From Gallispira sp964526435 (GTDB lineage Bacteria; Bacillota; Clostridia; Lachnospirales; CAG-274), in contig CAZGIC010000065.1 of assembly GCA_964526435.1 (NCBI GenBank), positions 1 through 12,916 of the forward strand: a stretch of DNA of 12,916 bases, given 5' to 3'. Positions 1 through 6,610 of the stretch are shown in pieces. The translations under genes were made by a program, and so were the position numbers. Position 1 is the first letter of the stretch; every line of letters starts with the position of its first letter. The notes beneath the pieces are model-generated. The model searched no databases, was not told the origin of the DNA, and was given only the letters and a program-made list of their open reading frames with translations.

Positions 1-20
1 TCTACACCACCAATGGGTTT

Positions 21-48
21 ATGTTATCACGACCACGCTAGTTGACAA
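21..48 (-). promoter_or_regulatory. possible promoter downstream of rplL
   Basis: On the minus strand TTGTCA (43-48), a 16-nt spacer and TAACAT (21-26) preceded by TGA form a plausible promoter with an extended -10. It would read out of the window, into what in most Firmicutes is rpoB. The hexamers match consensus only 5/6 and 4/6, so this is tentative. Confidence 0.3.
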
Positions 49-92
49 AGAGCCGCATTATTTTGCAGACATATCAGCTTTTTGGACATGCT

Positions 93-120
93 AAAACCGC
101 TGCAGATAAATCCGCAGCGG
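93..120 (-). terminator. rho-independent terminator after rplL
   Basis: A 7-bp GC-rich stem, CCGCTGC (97-103) with GCAGCGG (114-120), is extended by GAT/ATC pairing across an A-C mismatch. On the minus strand it is followed by TTTT (96-93). It sits 22 nt past the rplL stop, so it should end the rplJL transcript. The short U run suggests partial termination, which would leave some read-through to a downstream gene. Confidence 0.65.
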
Positions 121-141
121 CTTTAATAATAGGTGTATAAA

Positions 142-522
142 TTACTTTAAAGTTACCTTAGCGCCAACTTCTTCAAGCTTAGCCTTCATAGCCTCAGCGT
201 CTTCCTTAGAAGCAGCTTCCTTAAGAACCTTAGGAGCACCGTCTACAGCTTCCTTAGCTTCCTTAAGACCAAGACCTGTGATTTCTCTTACAACCTTGAT
301 AACCTTGATCTTTTCAGCACCAACCTCAGTTAACTCTACGTCAAATTCAGTCTTTTCTTCTTCAGCAGCACCACCTGCAGCAGCACCGCCAGCAGCTACT
401 ACCATACCTGCAGCAGCAGATACACCAAATTCTTCCTCAGCAGCCTTTACTAAATCGTTAAGCTCAAGAACAGAAAGTTCCTTAACAGCAGCAATAATTT
501 CTTCAATTGATAACTTAGCCAT
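142..522 (-). CDS. rplL: 50S ribosomal protein L7/L12
   Basis: This 126-residue protein is the stalk protein of the large ribosomal subunit. Dimers bind the L10 C-terminal helix and recruit and activate the translational GTPases (EF-Tu, EF-G, IF2). The family layout is complete: an N-terminal dimerisation helix region (about 1-35), an Ala/Gly-rich flexible hinge (about 36-55) and the globular C-terminal domain (about 56-126) with the conserved KIKVIKVVREITGLGLKEAK segment and a terminal KVTLK. The start is fixed by a GGAGG ribosome binding site just upstream. It lies 61 bp downstream of rplJ with no terminator between, so the two form the usual rplJL operon controlled by the L10 leader. Length and sequence are ordinary. 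Confidence 0.98.
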   Translation of the reverse strand: MAKLSIEEIIAAVKELSVLELNDLVKAAEEEFGVSAAAGMVVAAGGAAAGGAAEEEKTEFDVELTEVGAEKIKVIKVVREITGLGLKEAKEAVDGAPKVLKEAASKEDAEAMKAKLEEVGAKVTLK

Positions 523-583
523 TTTTATTTTCCTCCATAATTTTTATTTTAGTATTTAATTTAACACGCCTTACAGGCAAACA

Positions 584-1096
584 TTAAGCTTCTGCATTCT
601 CTTCTGCAGTTTCTCCATCTTTTTCTGCAATAGCCTTGATAACTCTTGCAAAAGAACCCATTGGTGACTTGAAGCTTCCCAAAAGTCTTGAAAGAAGTAC
701 ATCTCTTGATGGAATATCTGCAATAGCAGTCATACCTGCTGCATCATAGCAAGTACCTTCAATAACACCGGCCTTAAATTCAAGAGCCTTTGCATTTTTC
801 ATAAACTTGCTCATTACAGATGCTGCAACAGTAGGGTCTTCATAGCATATAGCAATAGCACTAGGACCTGCGAAATAATCCTTTAAGCCTTCAAACTGAG
901 TACCCTCTACTGCTAAATTCATCATAGTGTTCTTGTAAACCTTATAATCAACACCAGCTTCTCTTAACTGCTTACGAAGAATAGTGTCCTCAGCAACAGT
1001 AAGACCTCTGGCATCAACTAAAACAGCGGAACTAGCCTTTTCAAGCTTTTCCTTAATTTCATTTACAACAACTTGCTTTTCAGCAACTTTAGCCAT
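584..1096 (-). CDS. rplJ: 50S ribosomal protein L10
   Basis: L10 is the base of the ribosomal stalk: it anchors on 23S rRNA next to L11 and carries L7/L12 dimers on its C-terminal helix. The 170 residues match family length. The N-terminal part has the typical VLVDARGLTVAEDTILRKQL segment and the VYKNTMMNLAVEGT region, followed by GPSAIAICYEDP. The C-terminal part holds the SRDVLLSRLLGSFKSPM segment and a helical L7/L12-binding tail rich in Ala and Glu. An AGGAGGTG ribosome binding site 7 nt before ATG fixes the start. In this family the L10 or L10-L12 complex represses its own operon by binding the leader, which is recognisable immediately upstream here. Confidence 0.98.
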   Translation of the reverse strand: MAKVAEKQVVVNEIKEKLEKASSAVLVDARGLTVAEDTILRKQLREAGVDYKVYKNTMMNLAVEGTQFEGLKDYFAGPSAIAICYEDPTVAASVMSKFMKNAKALEFKAGVIEGTCYDAAGMTAIADIPSRDVLLSRLLGSFKSPMGSFARVIKAIAEKDGETAEENAEA

Positions 1097-1129
1097 TATT
1101 TACACCTCCTATAAAATTATAAGCCGTAT

Positions 1130-1158
1130 AAAAAAACTCCCCGTCAGCAGACAGGGAG
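1130..1158 (-). terminator. attenuator terminator in the rplJ leader
   Basis: The minus strand has a 9-bp stem, CTCCCTGTC with GACGGGGAG (1137-1158), a TGCT loop and seven U residues (1136-1130), ending 34 nt before the rplJ start codon. It lies inside the transcribed leader, so it acts as a conditional terminator. The 5' leader segment AGACAG can pair with CUGUCU of the terminator's left arm, which gives a plausible antiterminator. Confidence 0.85.
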
Positions 1159-1233
1159 GTAAAATACAAATCAGATGTATCCTCGGCAGGTAGTTATACG
1201 TTACGACATTTGTCACCTGCTGTCTACGGCACT
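1137..1233 (-). promoter_or_regulatory. ribosomal protein L10 leader RNA
   Basis: The roughly 100-nt transcribed region between the rplJ promoter and the terminator stem carries the features of the Firmicutes L10 leader. GCAGGT (1220-1215) can pair with ACCTGC (1191-1186) to form the aptamer stem, and a downstream intrinsic terminator acts as the output. In the family, excess L10(L12)4 binds the aptamer and favours termination. Assignment rests on position, the promoter-stem-terminator layout and the pairing, not on a covariance-model score. Confidence 0.8.
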
Positions 1234-1239
1234 TTTGTT

Positions 1240-1268
1240 ATCATAACATATTATTATATTCTTGTCAA
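1240..1268 (-). promoter_or_regulatory. rplJL promoter
   Basis: TTGACA (1263-1268), a 17-nt spacer and TATGAT (1240-1245) make a near-consensus housekeeping promoter. Transcription should start near 1232-1233. Upstream of the -35, the minus strand has A-tract-rich sequence (about 1269-1310) resembling an UP element, which fits a strong ribosomal-protein promoter. There is no terminator between the end of the ucpA-like gene and this promoter, so upstream transcripts could also enter the L10 leader. Confidence 0.9.
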
Positions 1269-1329
1269 GGATAATTTTTAATTTTTTTCATTTTTAAGGA
1301 TAATTTATAAATTTAATTGTCATTTATAC

Positions 1330-2121
1330 TTAAACACCCATTGTAAATGTTTCAGGTAAAGTACTTCCACCATCAATAACTACCTGTGTACCGGTTATAT
1401 ATTCTGACTCATCACTTCCTAAAAATGCTGCAAGCTCGCCTATTTCTTCTGGTTTTGCCAGTCTTCCCAGTGGTATAGCTGATGCAATTCCGTCAATAAC
1501 ACTCTGAGGATTTTCCGGGCATGACTGTTTTGCCATACCTTCCACCAACGGTGTCATAACATATCCGGGACAAATAGCATTTACAGTTATGTTATGCTCT
1601 GCCAATTCACGAGCCATTGCTTTTGTAAAGCCAACCAATGCAGCCTTTGTTGTTGCATATGCAGCTTCACCGGGATCAGCTACCATATCGCCTGTTACAG
1701 AACTCATAATCACTATCTTACCGTATTTCTGCTTTATCATGTATGGAATGACTGCCTTTGTTACATTCCACACACCCTTAATATTTATATCAATATGGTA
1801 ATCCCTGTCCTCATCTTCAGAAGATATAAATTCACCAAGACGGCACACGCCGGCATTGTTTACAAGTATATCAATTCCGCCAAATGTATCCACAGCTGTT
1901 TTTATCAAATTATCCACACTTTTTTTGTCACGTACATCAGTCATCACTCCAACAGCTTCAACCCCATTGTTTCGCAATGTTTCTGCAAGCTCTTTCACCT
2001 CTTCGCCTCGTGCTGCCAGAACAAGCTTTGCTCCATACTTTGCATACACTTTTGCTATACCTGCACCAATCCCCTTTGACGCTCCGGTTATAATTGCTGT
2101 TTTTCCTTCAAGCTTTTTCAT
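1330..2121 (-). CDS. ucpA: UcpA-type short-chain dehydrogenase/reductase
   Basis: This is a classical SDR, an NAD(P)-dependent oxidoreductase of about 250-270 residues. Visible motifs (numbered from the chosen start) are the cofactor glycine motif TGASKGIG (12-19), NNAG (88-91), and the catalytic Ser141, Tyr155 and Lys159 in SSVTGD...AYATTK. Long stretches such as NNAGVCRLG, HIDINIKGVWNVTKAV and SSVTGDMVADPGE match what I recall of Escherichia coli UcpA, whose substrate is not established. The start at 2121 has AGGAG 9 nt upstream and gives 263 residues, the UcpA length. An in-frame ATG at 2145 lacks a good ribosome binding site. The gene is last in the PII/permease/kinase cluster, 59 nt after the PII gene, and could reduce or oxidise an aldehyde or ketone made by the cluster's PLP enzyme (inference). 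Confidence 0.88.
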   Translation of the reverse strand: MKKLEGKTAIITGASKGIGAGIAKVYAKYGAKLVLAARGEEVKELAETLRNNGVEAVGVMTDVRDKKSVDNLIKTAVDTFGGIDILVNNAGVCRLGEFISSEDEDRDYHIDINIKGVWNVTKAVIPYMIKQKYGKIVIMSSVTGDMVADPGEAAYATTKAALVGFTKAMARELAEHNITVNAICPGYVMTPLVEGMAKQSCPENPQSVIDGIASAIPLGRLAKPEEIGELAAFLGSDESEYITGTQVVIDGGSTLPETFTMGV

Positions 2122-2180
2122 TAAAATCCACTCCTGTCTTTTCATTTCTTACTATTGTTCTATATCACAGCCTTTTAAAA

Positions 2181-2522
2181 TTAAAGTGCATCTTCACCTC
2201 GCATACCGGTTCGTATCTGTACTACATCTTCAATATTTCTTATAAATATCTTTCCATCTCCAAAGCTTCCTGTATTAAGCTCTCCCACAACTTTATCAAC
2301 TATGTCATCCACCACTTCATCAGGAACCACAGTTCTGAAGGAAAGTTTTGGAAGCAAAGTTCCCCCGCTCAGTTCATCACGGGTATATACCTGTCTTATA
2401 CCCCTCTGATGTCCATACCCGCTAAGATATGTTACAATAACACCATGGGCACCGCAGTTATTCAATATACGCTTAAGATTTTCCATTTTTTCAGGCTTTA
2501 TTATAAATTCAATTTCTTTCAT
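2181..2522 (-). CDS. PII-family signal transduction protein (GlnB/GlnK-like)
   Basis: PII trimers bind ATP/ADP and 2-oxoglutarate and control transporters or enzymes through a mobile T-loop. All three loops are recognisable in the 113 residues: T-loop about 37-56 (GHQRG through Tyr46), B-loop TGSFGDGKIF, and C-loop RTGMRGEDAL. Gln39, the LPK lysine (residue 59) and the B-loop glycines, used for nucleotide and 2-oxoglutarate binding, are kept. Position 51, the tyrosine uridylylated in enteric GlnB, is Leu, and the T-loop is one residue longer than usual. A GGGAG site 7 nt before ATG fixes the start. It begins 14 nt after the permease stop, so the two are cotranscribed. No amtB is visible, and the likely partner is the APC permease (inference). 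Confidence 0.9.
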   Translation of the reverse strand: MKEIEFIIKPEKMENLKRILNNCGAHGVIVTYLSGYGHQRGIRQVYTRDELSGGTLLPKLSFRTVVPDEVVDDIVDKVVGELNTGSFGDGKIFIRNIEDVVQIRTGMRGEDAL

Positions 2523-2536
2523 AATATCTCCCTTCT

Positions 2537-3973
2537 TTAAAATTCCATATCTCCATCAGGAGTCTTCATCCATACCTTTTTCCTGTTCCATTCATACAGG
2601 TTCATAAAGAGCCACAGAACAAATCCTACAGCCATATAGCCTATAAATCCTATCCATGTTGTTATACCAATACCTATTGTACAGAACACCGCAATTATAA
2701 CCATAAATATAAGTGAAAGCACCTTAAGTATCTTAGCACATTTATATGGACGTTCCCACTCAGGATGTTTCTTATCAGTAACCAATGATGAGATAGTTGT
2801 TATGACATAGCAAAGCGCACACGCAAATGCCATAAGGTCAAAAAATGAACGTATTTCCTGCATCGCAAGGAAAGCTACAGATACAACAAGTATAAGAACA
2901 CTTGGAAGAACAGGCTGACTGTATTTATTTGTCTTTGCAAAGACTTTAGGTAAAAAGTTCTGACGTCCCATTGCGTATATCATTCTTACACCTGAATACC
3001 AGAAACCAAGCACTGAAGTTCCTATAGGGAATAAAACACCAACAACACCCATTATAAATACAAATGGTGCAATCTTTGGTCCAAAGCAATACTCAAGAGC
3101 TTCAAATGAAATAAACGCATGACAGTCACCATAGTTCGTAAGCTCTTCCCATGGCATAACTCCTGCCAGTGAAAAATAGAAAAGTGCGTATATTGCACCA
3201 CATGTAATTACTGAACCAAGTATCGCCTTCTTTTGATCTTTTATCGGGAAATCACCTTCCTCAACCATTGCCGGAACTGTTTCAAATCCAAAATAAGGTG
3301 TTATCATAAAAGAACATCCCACTATCCACGCAATACCTGTAGATGTAAAACTTCCGCCGTAAATTGCATTATTACTGCTTGTAAAGAAATTTGAAAAATT
3401 TGATATACTCCAGTGTCCGCTGAAGAAAAACATAAGAGAACATATAACAATGCCAGCTATTCCGGCAAATAACATAAATGTCTGTACTTTTCCTGCTACA
3501 ACATTTTTATATATGCTGAGAATAAACCATAAAACCAATATAATAGCACCAACTCCTACCGCCTGCCATCCTGTACAGTTCAAACCAAACTGGTAATTTA
3601 TCCAGTCAATAATACCAAGAACACCTGCTGCAGGTACTGCAATCCATGCACACATTATAAGCCACGCAGACCAAAAGCCCATATGCTTGTTAAGTCCTAC
3701 TGTATTGAACACAAGACATGAACCGGCACTTGGAAGCATTGTTGAAAACTCAGCATACACAAATGCCGTAGGAAGGATCATTAGTGTCATAAGTGCAAAT
3801 GCCAAAAATGTTGCCGGTCCGGTATATGACATAAATATACCATCCCAATAACACATGAATGTGAAAATTGCTCCTGTTGCCAGTGCATATACATACAATA
3901 GTCGCATTGATTTAGATAATGCGTTCTTTTTCTCTACCTCAACATATTTCTCTTTCAAATTTGTTGTTTCCAT
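2537..3973 (-). CDS. APC superfamily amino acid/amine permease
   Basis: This is a 478-residue integral membrane protein with about 12 hydrophobic segments, the size and topology of amino acid-polyamine-organocation carriers. Family landmarks include AEFSTMLPSAGS after the second segment, GFETVPAMVEEGDFP in the middle (the APC GFE...EE motif) and MIYAMGRQNFLPKVF in the following loop. The C-terminus is a short polar cytoplasmic tail. AAGGAG 8 nt before the ATG at 3973 sets the start; a GTG three codons earlier is less likely. It lies between the kinase gene (50 nt upstream) and the PII gene (14 nt downstream). It probably imports the compound the kinase phosphorylates. The substrate is unknown; amino acids, ethanolamine-like amines and polyamines are all possible. 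Confidence 0.9.
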   Translation of the reverse strand: METTNLKEKYVEVEKKNALSKSMRLLYVYALATGAIFTFMCYWDGIFMSYTGPATFLAFALMTLMILPTAFVYAEFSTMLPSAGSCLVFNTVGLNKHMGFWSAWLIMCAWIAVPAAGVLGIIDWINYQFGLNCTGWQAVGVGAIILVLWFILSIYKNVVAGKVQTFMLFAGIAGIVICSLMFFFSGHWSISNFSNFFTSSNNAIYGGSFTSTGIAWIVGCSFMITPYFGFETVPAMVEEGDFPIKDQKKAILGSVITCGAIYALFYFSLAGVMPWEELTNYGDCHAFISFEALEYCFGPKIAPFVFIMGVVGVLFPIGTSVLGFWYSGVRMIYAMGRQNFLPKVFAKTNKYSQPVLPSVLILVVSVAFLAMQEIRSFFDLMAFACALCYVITTISSLVTDKKHPEWERPYKCAKILKVLSLIFMVIIAVFCTIGIGITTWIGFIGYMAVGFVLWLFMNLYEWNRKKVWMKTPDGDMEF

Positions 3974-4023
3974 AACAATCACTCCTTATTATTAACCTTA
4001 TATCAATCGAATATTTTTCTTCT

Positions 4024-5016
4024 TTAACCAAAAAGTCTTACATACCTTTCCGCCAGCCACATAGTGCCATCAAGATATCCTTCTGACAGTTCGGCAGCCG
4101 GTCCGGACTCTCTATGACTTGCAAGCCATGCCATAAGCTGAAGCCTCCTCATCATAATAAACGTATCTATTTCTTCAAAATCCGTATCGGTAAAGGGCAT
4201 AACTTTCTTATATCCACGCAGCCAAGCATTTATCAGATCCGGAACTGTATCCTTATGTTCTATAAAACTGACCGCCGATGCCAAATCATGCAAATGCCAT
4301 CCAAAGCCACAGTCATCAAAATCGATAACCTTAACTACATCATCTTCTACAAGAATATTTGATAACCTAAGATCAGCATGGATCAATCCCCAATTATCTT
4401 TTGTTCTTCCATATCTTTCAAGCCTCTTTCGTATTACTCTGCAGGCTTCTTCAAGATATTCCTGAGCTTCCGAATTCACTCCCTCAAAGTCCTGCCACCT
4501 GCCCCAGGCAGCAGTTTTACCAATGATGTTGTCATATGTCCATTCTATACGGTCTATATCCTTAGTGCCATTCCAGATTGATGCCTGCCGGTGAAGATAT
4601 GCTGTTGTTTCTCCAAGCATTTCAAAATCTGTTACAAGTTTAGAATGATCACTCTCATCAGGCTCACTGCCCTTGAGATACTCGCAGATTATACAATAGT
4701 AAATTGAACCGTCACTTCCTTTTATCTGCTGTATAGGTTCACCATCCGAACCGTTCAGCGGATTTGCTACTATTAAAGGTGTATAATCATTTATCTGTCT
4801 CAACCAATTCATTTCCGAATTTAATTCAGTAAGGGTATGATATCCTGGTCTGCTTACACGCAGAACTCCTTTTTCCTTATCGTTTTCACAGCTTCTGACC
4901 ATATATGTAGCATTTTCTGAAAGCACCAGTAATTTAGCATATACTTTTTCGTTCCAATCGTATTTCTTTAAAGCTTCTGACGCTATGCTATCAAAAAAGT
5001 CTTTATTAAAAAACAT
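4024..5016 (-). CDS. APH-fold phosphotransferase (small-molecule kinase)
   Basis: This 330-residue kinase belongs to the aminoglycoside phosphotransferase/choline kinase-like superfamily, which also includes homoserine kinase II, SrkA/YihE and hydroxylysine kinase. The catalytic loop is HADLRLSN (His213, Asp215, Asn220), followed by the metal-binding IDFDD (Asp232). VLRVSRPGY near residue 50 occupies the ATP-binding strand, with Arg in place of the usual Lys. The start at 5016 has AAGGAGG 7 nt upstream, and an in-frame ATG at 5052 lacks such a site. It follows the class III PLP enzyme across a hairpin terminator and precedes the permease. Pairing with a class III PLP enzyme suggests phosphorylation of a hydroxylated amino acid or amine (inference). 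An antibiotic-resistance role is less likely given this neighbourhood. Confidence 0.85.
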   Translation of the reverse strand: MFFNKDFFDSIASEALKKYDWNEKVYAKLLVLSENATYMVRSCENDKEKGVLRVSRPGYHTLTELNSEMNWLRQINDYTPLIVANPLNGSDGEPIQQIKGSDGSIYYCIICEYLKGSEPDESDHSKLVTDFEMLGETTAYLHRQASIWNGTKDIDRIEWTYDNIIGKTAAWGRWQDFEGVNSEAQEYLEEACRVIRKRLERYGRTKDNWGLIHADLRLSNILVEDDVVKVIDFDDCGFGWHLHDLASAVSFIEHKDTVPDLINAWLRGYKKVMPFTDTDFEEIDTFIMMRRLQLMAWLASHRESGPAAELSEGYLDGTMWLAERYVRLFG

Positions 5017-5056
5017 ATTTTCGCCTCCTTTAACAAACATCTGCCAAAACAATCAT

Positions 5057-5105
5057 AAAAAAACAAAGGCATACATTCGTGAATTCTCACAAACATACGC
5101 CCTTG
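5057..5105 (-). terminator. strong hairpin with U tract between PLP enzyme and kinase
   Basis: On the minus strand, positions 5105-5064 form an almost fully paired 19-bp stem (several G-U pairs) closed by a minimal GAAU loop and followed by seven U residues (5063-5057). It starts 17 nt after the PLP-enzyme stop and ends about 40 nt before the kinase start. I found no convincing promoter between hairpin and kinase. It may therefore be a partial terminator or attenuator that lowers expression of the downstream genes, rather than an operon end. Confidence 0.85.
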
Positions 5106-5121
5106 TATAATATCAATGTAT

Positions 5122-6399
5122 TTATATGCCACGAAGAATATCGTCCTTAGCTTCGCTTATTCCTACAGAAAGCTTTTCAAGCAATTCATCGCAGTATTCC
5201 TTTGTTACAAGTACTCCGGGCTTAAACTGCAGAACACTGGGATCCAGCTGTGAATATATTGCCCAAACACCATTTTTATATAAGTGCTGCATAACAGCAA
5301 CAGCTCCTTGGTCCCCGGCGAACTCAAGTCCCATAATAAGTCCGTTTTGCCTTATACCCTTAAATGTATCCGGATTATCAGCTTTTATTTGTTCAAGTCC
5401 CTTACGCAGATAATCGGACATAAATTTGACATTTTCCTGCGTTTCGCTGCGGTTCAGTATTTCAAAAACTTTCAGTGCACAGGCACAGCCAATTTCACTT
5501 CCTCCAAATGTAGCCATATGAGCACTGCCATCCTGAGTCATCCAGTAAGATGCTTTCTCATTCAGAATAACTGCTGAAATCGGATAAATGCCGCCTGAAA
5601 AACCTTTTGACGTTACTATAATATCAGGTGTAACTCCATAAGTTTCAATACACCACATTTTACCGCTTCTCATAAGTCCTGTCTGAACTTCATCTGCAAT
5701 GTAAAGAGCACCATTCTTTTCACACAATTCTTTAACCTTTTTCAGATAGCCGTCTTCCGGCATAACAAATCCATATGTAGCTGGTATTGTTTCAAGCAGT
5801 ACAGCAGCTATATCGTCATTTTCTTCAAAGACCTTTTCCATTGCAGCCGCATCATTAAACGGAATCTTTATAAATTCTCCCGGTCGCTCTGCATGGAATA
5901 AATCGCAGTAACGGGGAGCTCCGGCTGCCACAGCAAGTCCGGTGTGACCATGATAACAGTTATTTACACACACTATTTTCAGACGGTTTGTCGCACTTCT
6001 TGCACACTTTATTGCCAGATCTATTACCTCGCCTCCGCTTGAACCGTAAATAACATGCTGCATACCCTCCGGCGAAGATTTAACCACTGTTTCAGCAAGT
6101 TCAGCCTTTAAAGGCGATGGGAAATGATGATTTCCTATATCAACGTATTTTACTGCATCAGTAAGGGCATCTATTATTTCCGGATTCCTGTGTCCAAGAC
6201 TGTATGTGCCTCCGTTGATATGAACATCCATAAGCTTTTTGCCATCCATATCCCAGAAATAATAGCCTTCTCTTTTGCCTATCAAAAGATCAATACCTAA
6301 ATCAAGCCATTCCTTTGTTTTCCCACTATTCCAGTATTTTATCGATTTATCGAAAACCTCCTGTTTAGTAGTCCTGTTAAATATATCTGCTACGCTCAT
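5122..6399 (-). CDS. class III PLP-dependent aminotransferase-fold enzyme
   Basis: This 425-residue fold-type I PLP enzyme is of aminotransferase class III (the family of ornithine, acetylornithine and GABA transaminases, and of the phospho-lyases ETNPPL and PHYKPL). Visible elements are the phosphate-binding GSSGGE (119-124), the YHG ring-stacking site (149-151), Asp236 in ADEVQTG that binds the PLP nitrogen, and Schiff-base Lys265 in TSKGFSGG. The usual glutamate-binding EPIQG-like segment reads ETIPAT, so it is not a canonical ornithine or GABA transaminase. GAGGAG 8 nt before ATG fixes the start. It is the first gene after an AraC regulator and its operator-like promoter. With a kinase next, it could be a phospho-lyase rather than a transaminase (inference). 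Confidence 0.9.
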   Translation of the reverse strand: MSVADIFNRTTKQEVFDKSIKYWNSGKTKEWLDLGIDLLIGKREGYYFWDMDGKKLMDVHINGGTYSLGHRNPEIIDALTDAVKYVDIGNHHFPSPLKAELAETVVKSSPEGMQHVIYGSSGGEVIDLAIKCARSATNRLKIVCVNNCYHGHTGLAVAAGAPRYCDLFHAERPGEFIKIPFNDAAAMEKVFEENDDIAAVLLETIPATYGFVMPEDGYLKKVKELCEKNGALYIADEVQTGLMRSGKMWCIETYGVTPDIIVTSKGFSGGIYPISAVILNEKASYWMTQDGSAHMATFGGSEIGCACALKVFEILNRSETQENVKFMSDYLRKGLEQIKADNPDTFKGIRQNGLIMGLEFAGDQGAVAVMQHLYKNGVWAIYSQLDPSVLQFKPGVLVTKEYCDELLEKLSVGISEAKDDILRGI

Positions 6400-6442
6400 A
6401 ATAACCGCTCCTCATAACCTTTATTTTTACCGGTAAACTGCT

Positions 6443-6489
6443 AAAAACAAAGGAGCCTGCCGAAACCCTTGTTTCAGTAAGCTCCTTTG
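6443..6489 (-). terminator. 5'-end hairpin/attenuator before the PLP enzyme gene
   Basis: CAAAGGAGC (6489-6481) pairs with GCTCCTTTG (6456-6448) over 9 bp. Inside it CTGAAAC pairs with GTTTCGG around an AAGG loop, giving a nearly continuous hairpin of about 19 bp with one mismatch. Five U residues follow (6447-6443). It lies between the predicted transcription start near 6493 and the ribosome binding site. It could end araC-side read-through, act as an attenuator, or protect the 5' end. Confidence 0.75.
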
Positions 6490-6499
6490 CTTTGACTAT

Positions 6500-6528
6500 A
6501 TTATAGTACCCAAGTCAAAACATCACAA
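6500..6528 (-). promoter_or_regulatory. promoter of the PLP enzyme/kinase/permease cluster
   Basis: A perfect TATAAT -10 (6500-6505) is 17 nt downstream of a weak -35, TTGTGA (6523-6528). A good -10 with a poor -35 is typical of activator-dependent promoters, and repeated sites lie directly upstream. The predicted start near 6493 places the U-tract hairpin at the beginning of the transcript. Confidence 0.7.
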
Positions 6529-6530
6529 CA

Positions 6531-6562
6531 CAAAATCTTTAGAACATATATCAAAATCTTTA
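6531..6562 (-). promoter_or_regulatory. tandem direct repeats, probable AraC-type operator
   Basis: The 11-mer CAAAATCTTTA (plus strand) occurs at 6531-6541 and exactly again at 6552-6562, a period of 21 bp or two helical turns. The inner copy ends 2 bp upstream of the -35 at 6528. Paired direct repeats spaced 21 bp next to a weak -35 are the classical arrangement for an AraC-family activator. The AraC-type gene ends 48 bp further upstream. Confidence 0.7.
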
Positions 6563-6610
6563 ACTTTAAAACCATATACCCTTATCATCTTCAACAAACT
6601 TTGCTTAATT

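Noticed and set aside
1594..2079. Plus-strand open frame of 161 codons opposite ucpA
   Set aside because: It is antisense to a well-recognised SDR gene, is Cys/His-rich from reading antisense codons, and has no ribosome binding site or family resemblance.
4024..5016. Aminoglycoside resistance kinase
   Set aside because: The fold is shared, but the neighbours (permease, PLP enzyme, AraC regulator) and the VLRVSRPGY region fit a metabolic kinase better.
5122..6399. Glutamate-1-semialdehyde aminomutase (hemL) or ornithine/GABA transaminase
   Set aside because: No haem or arginine genes are nearby, and the active-site segments SSGGEVIDLAIK and ETIPAT differ from those families.
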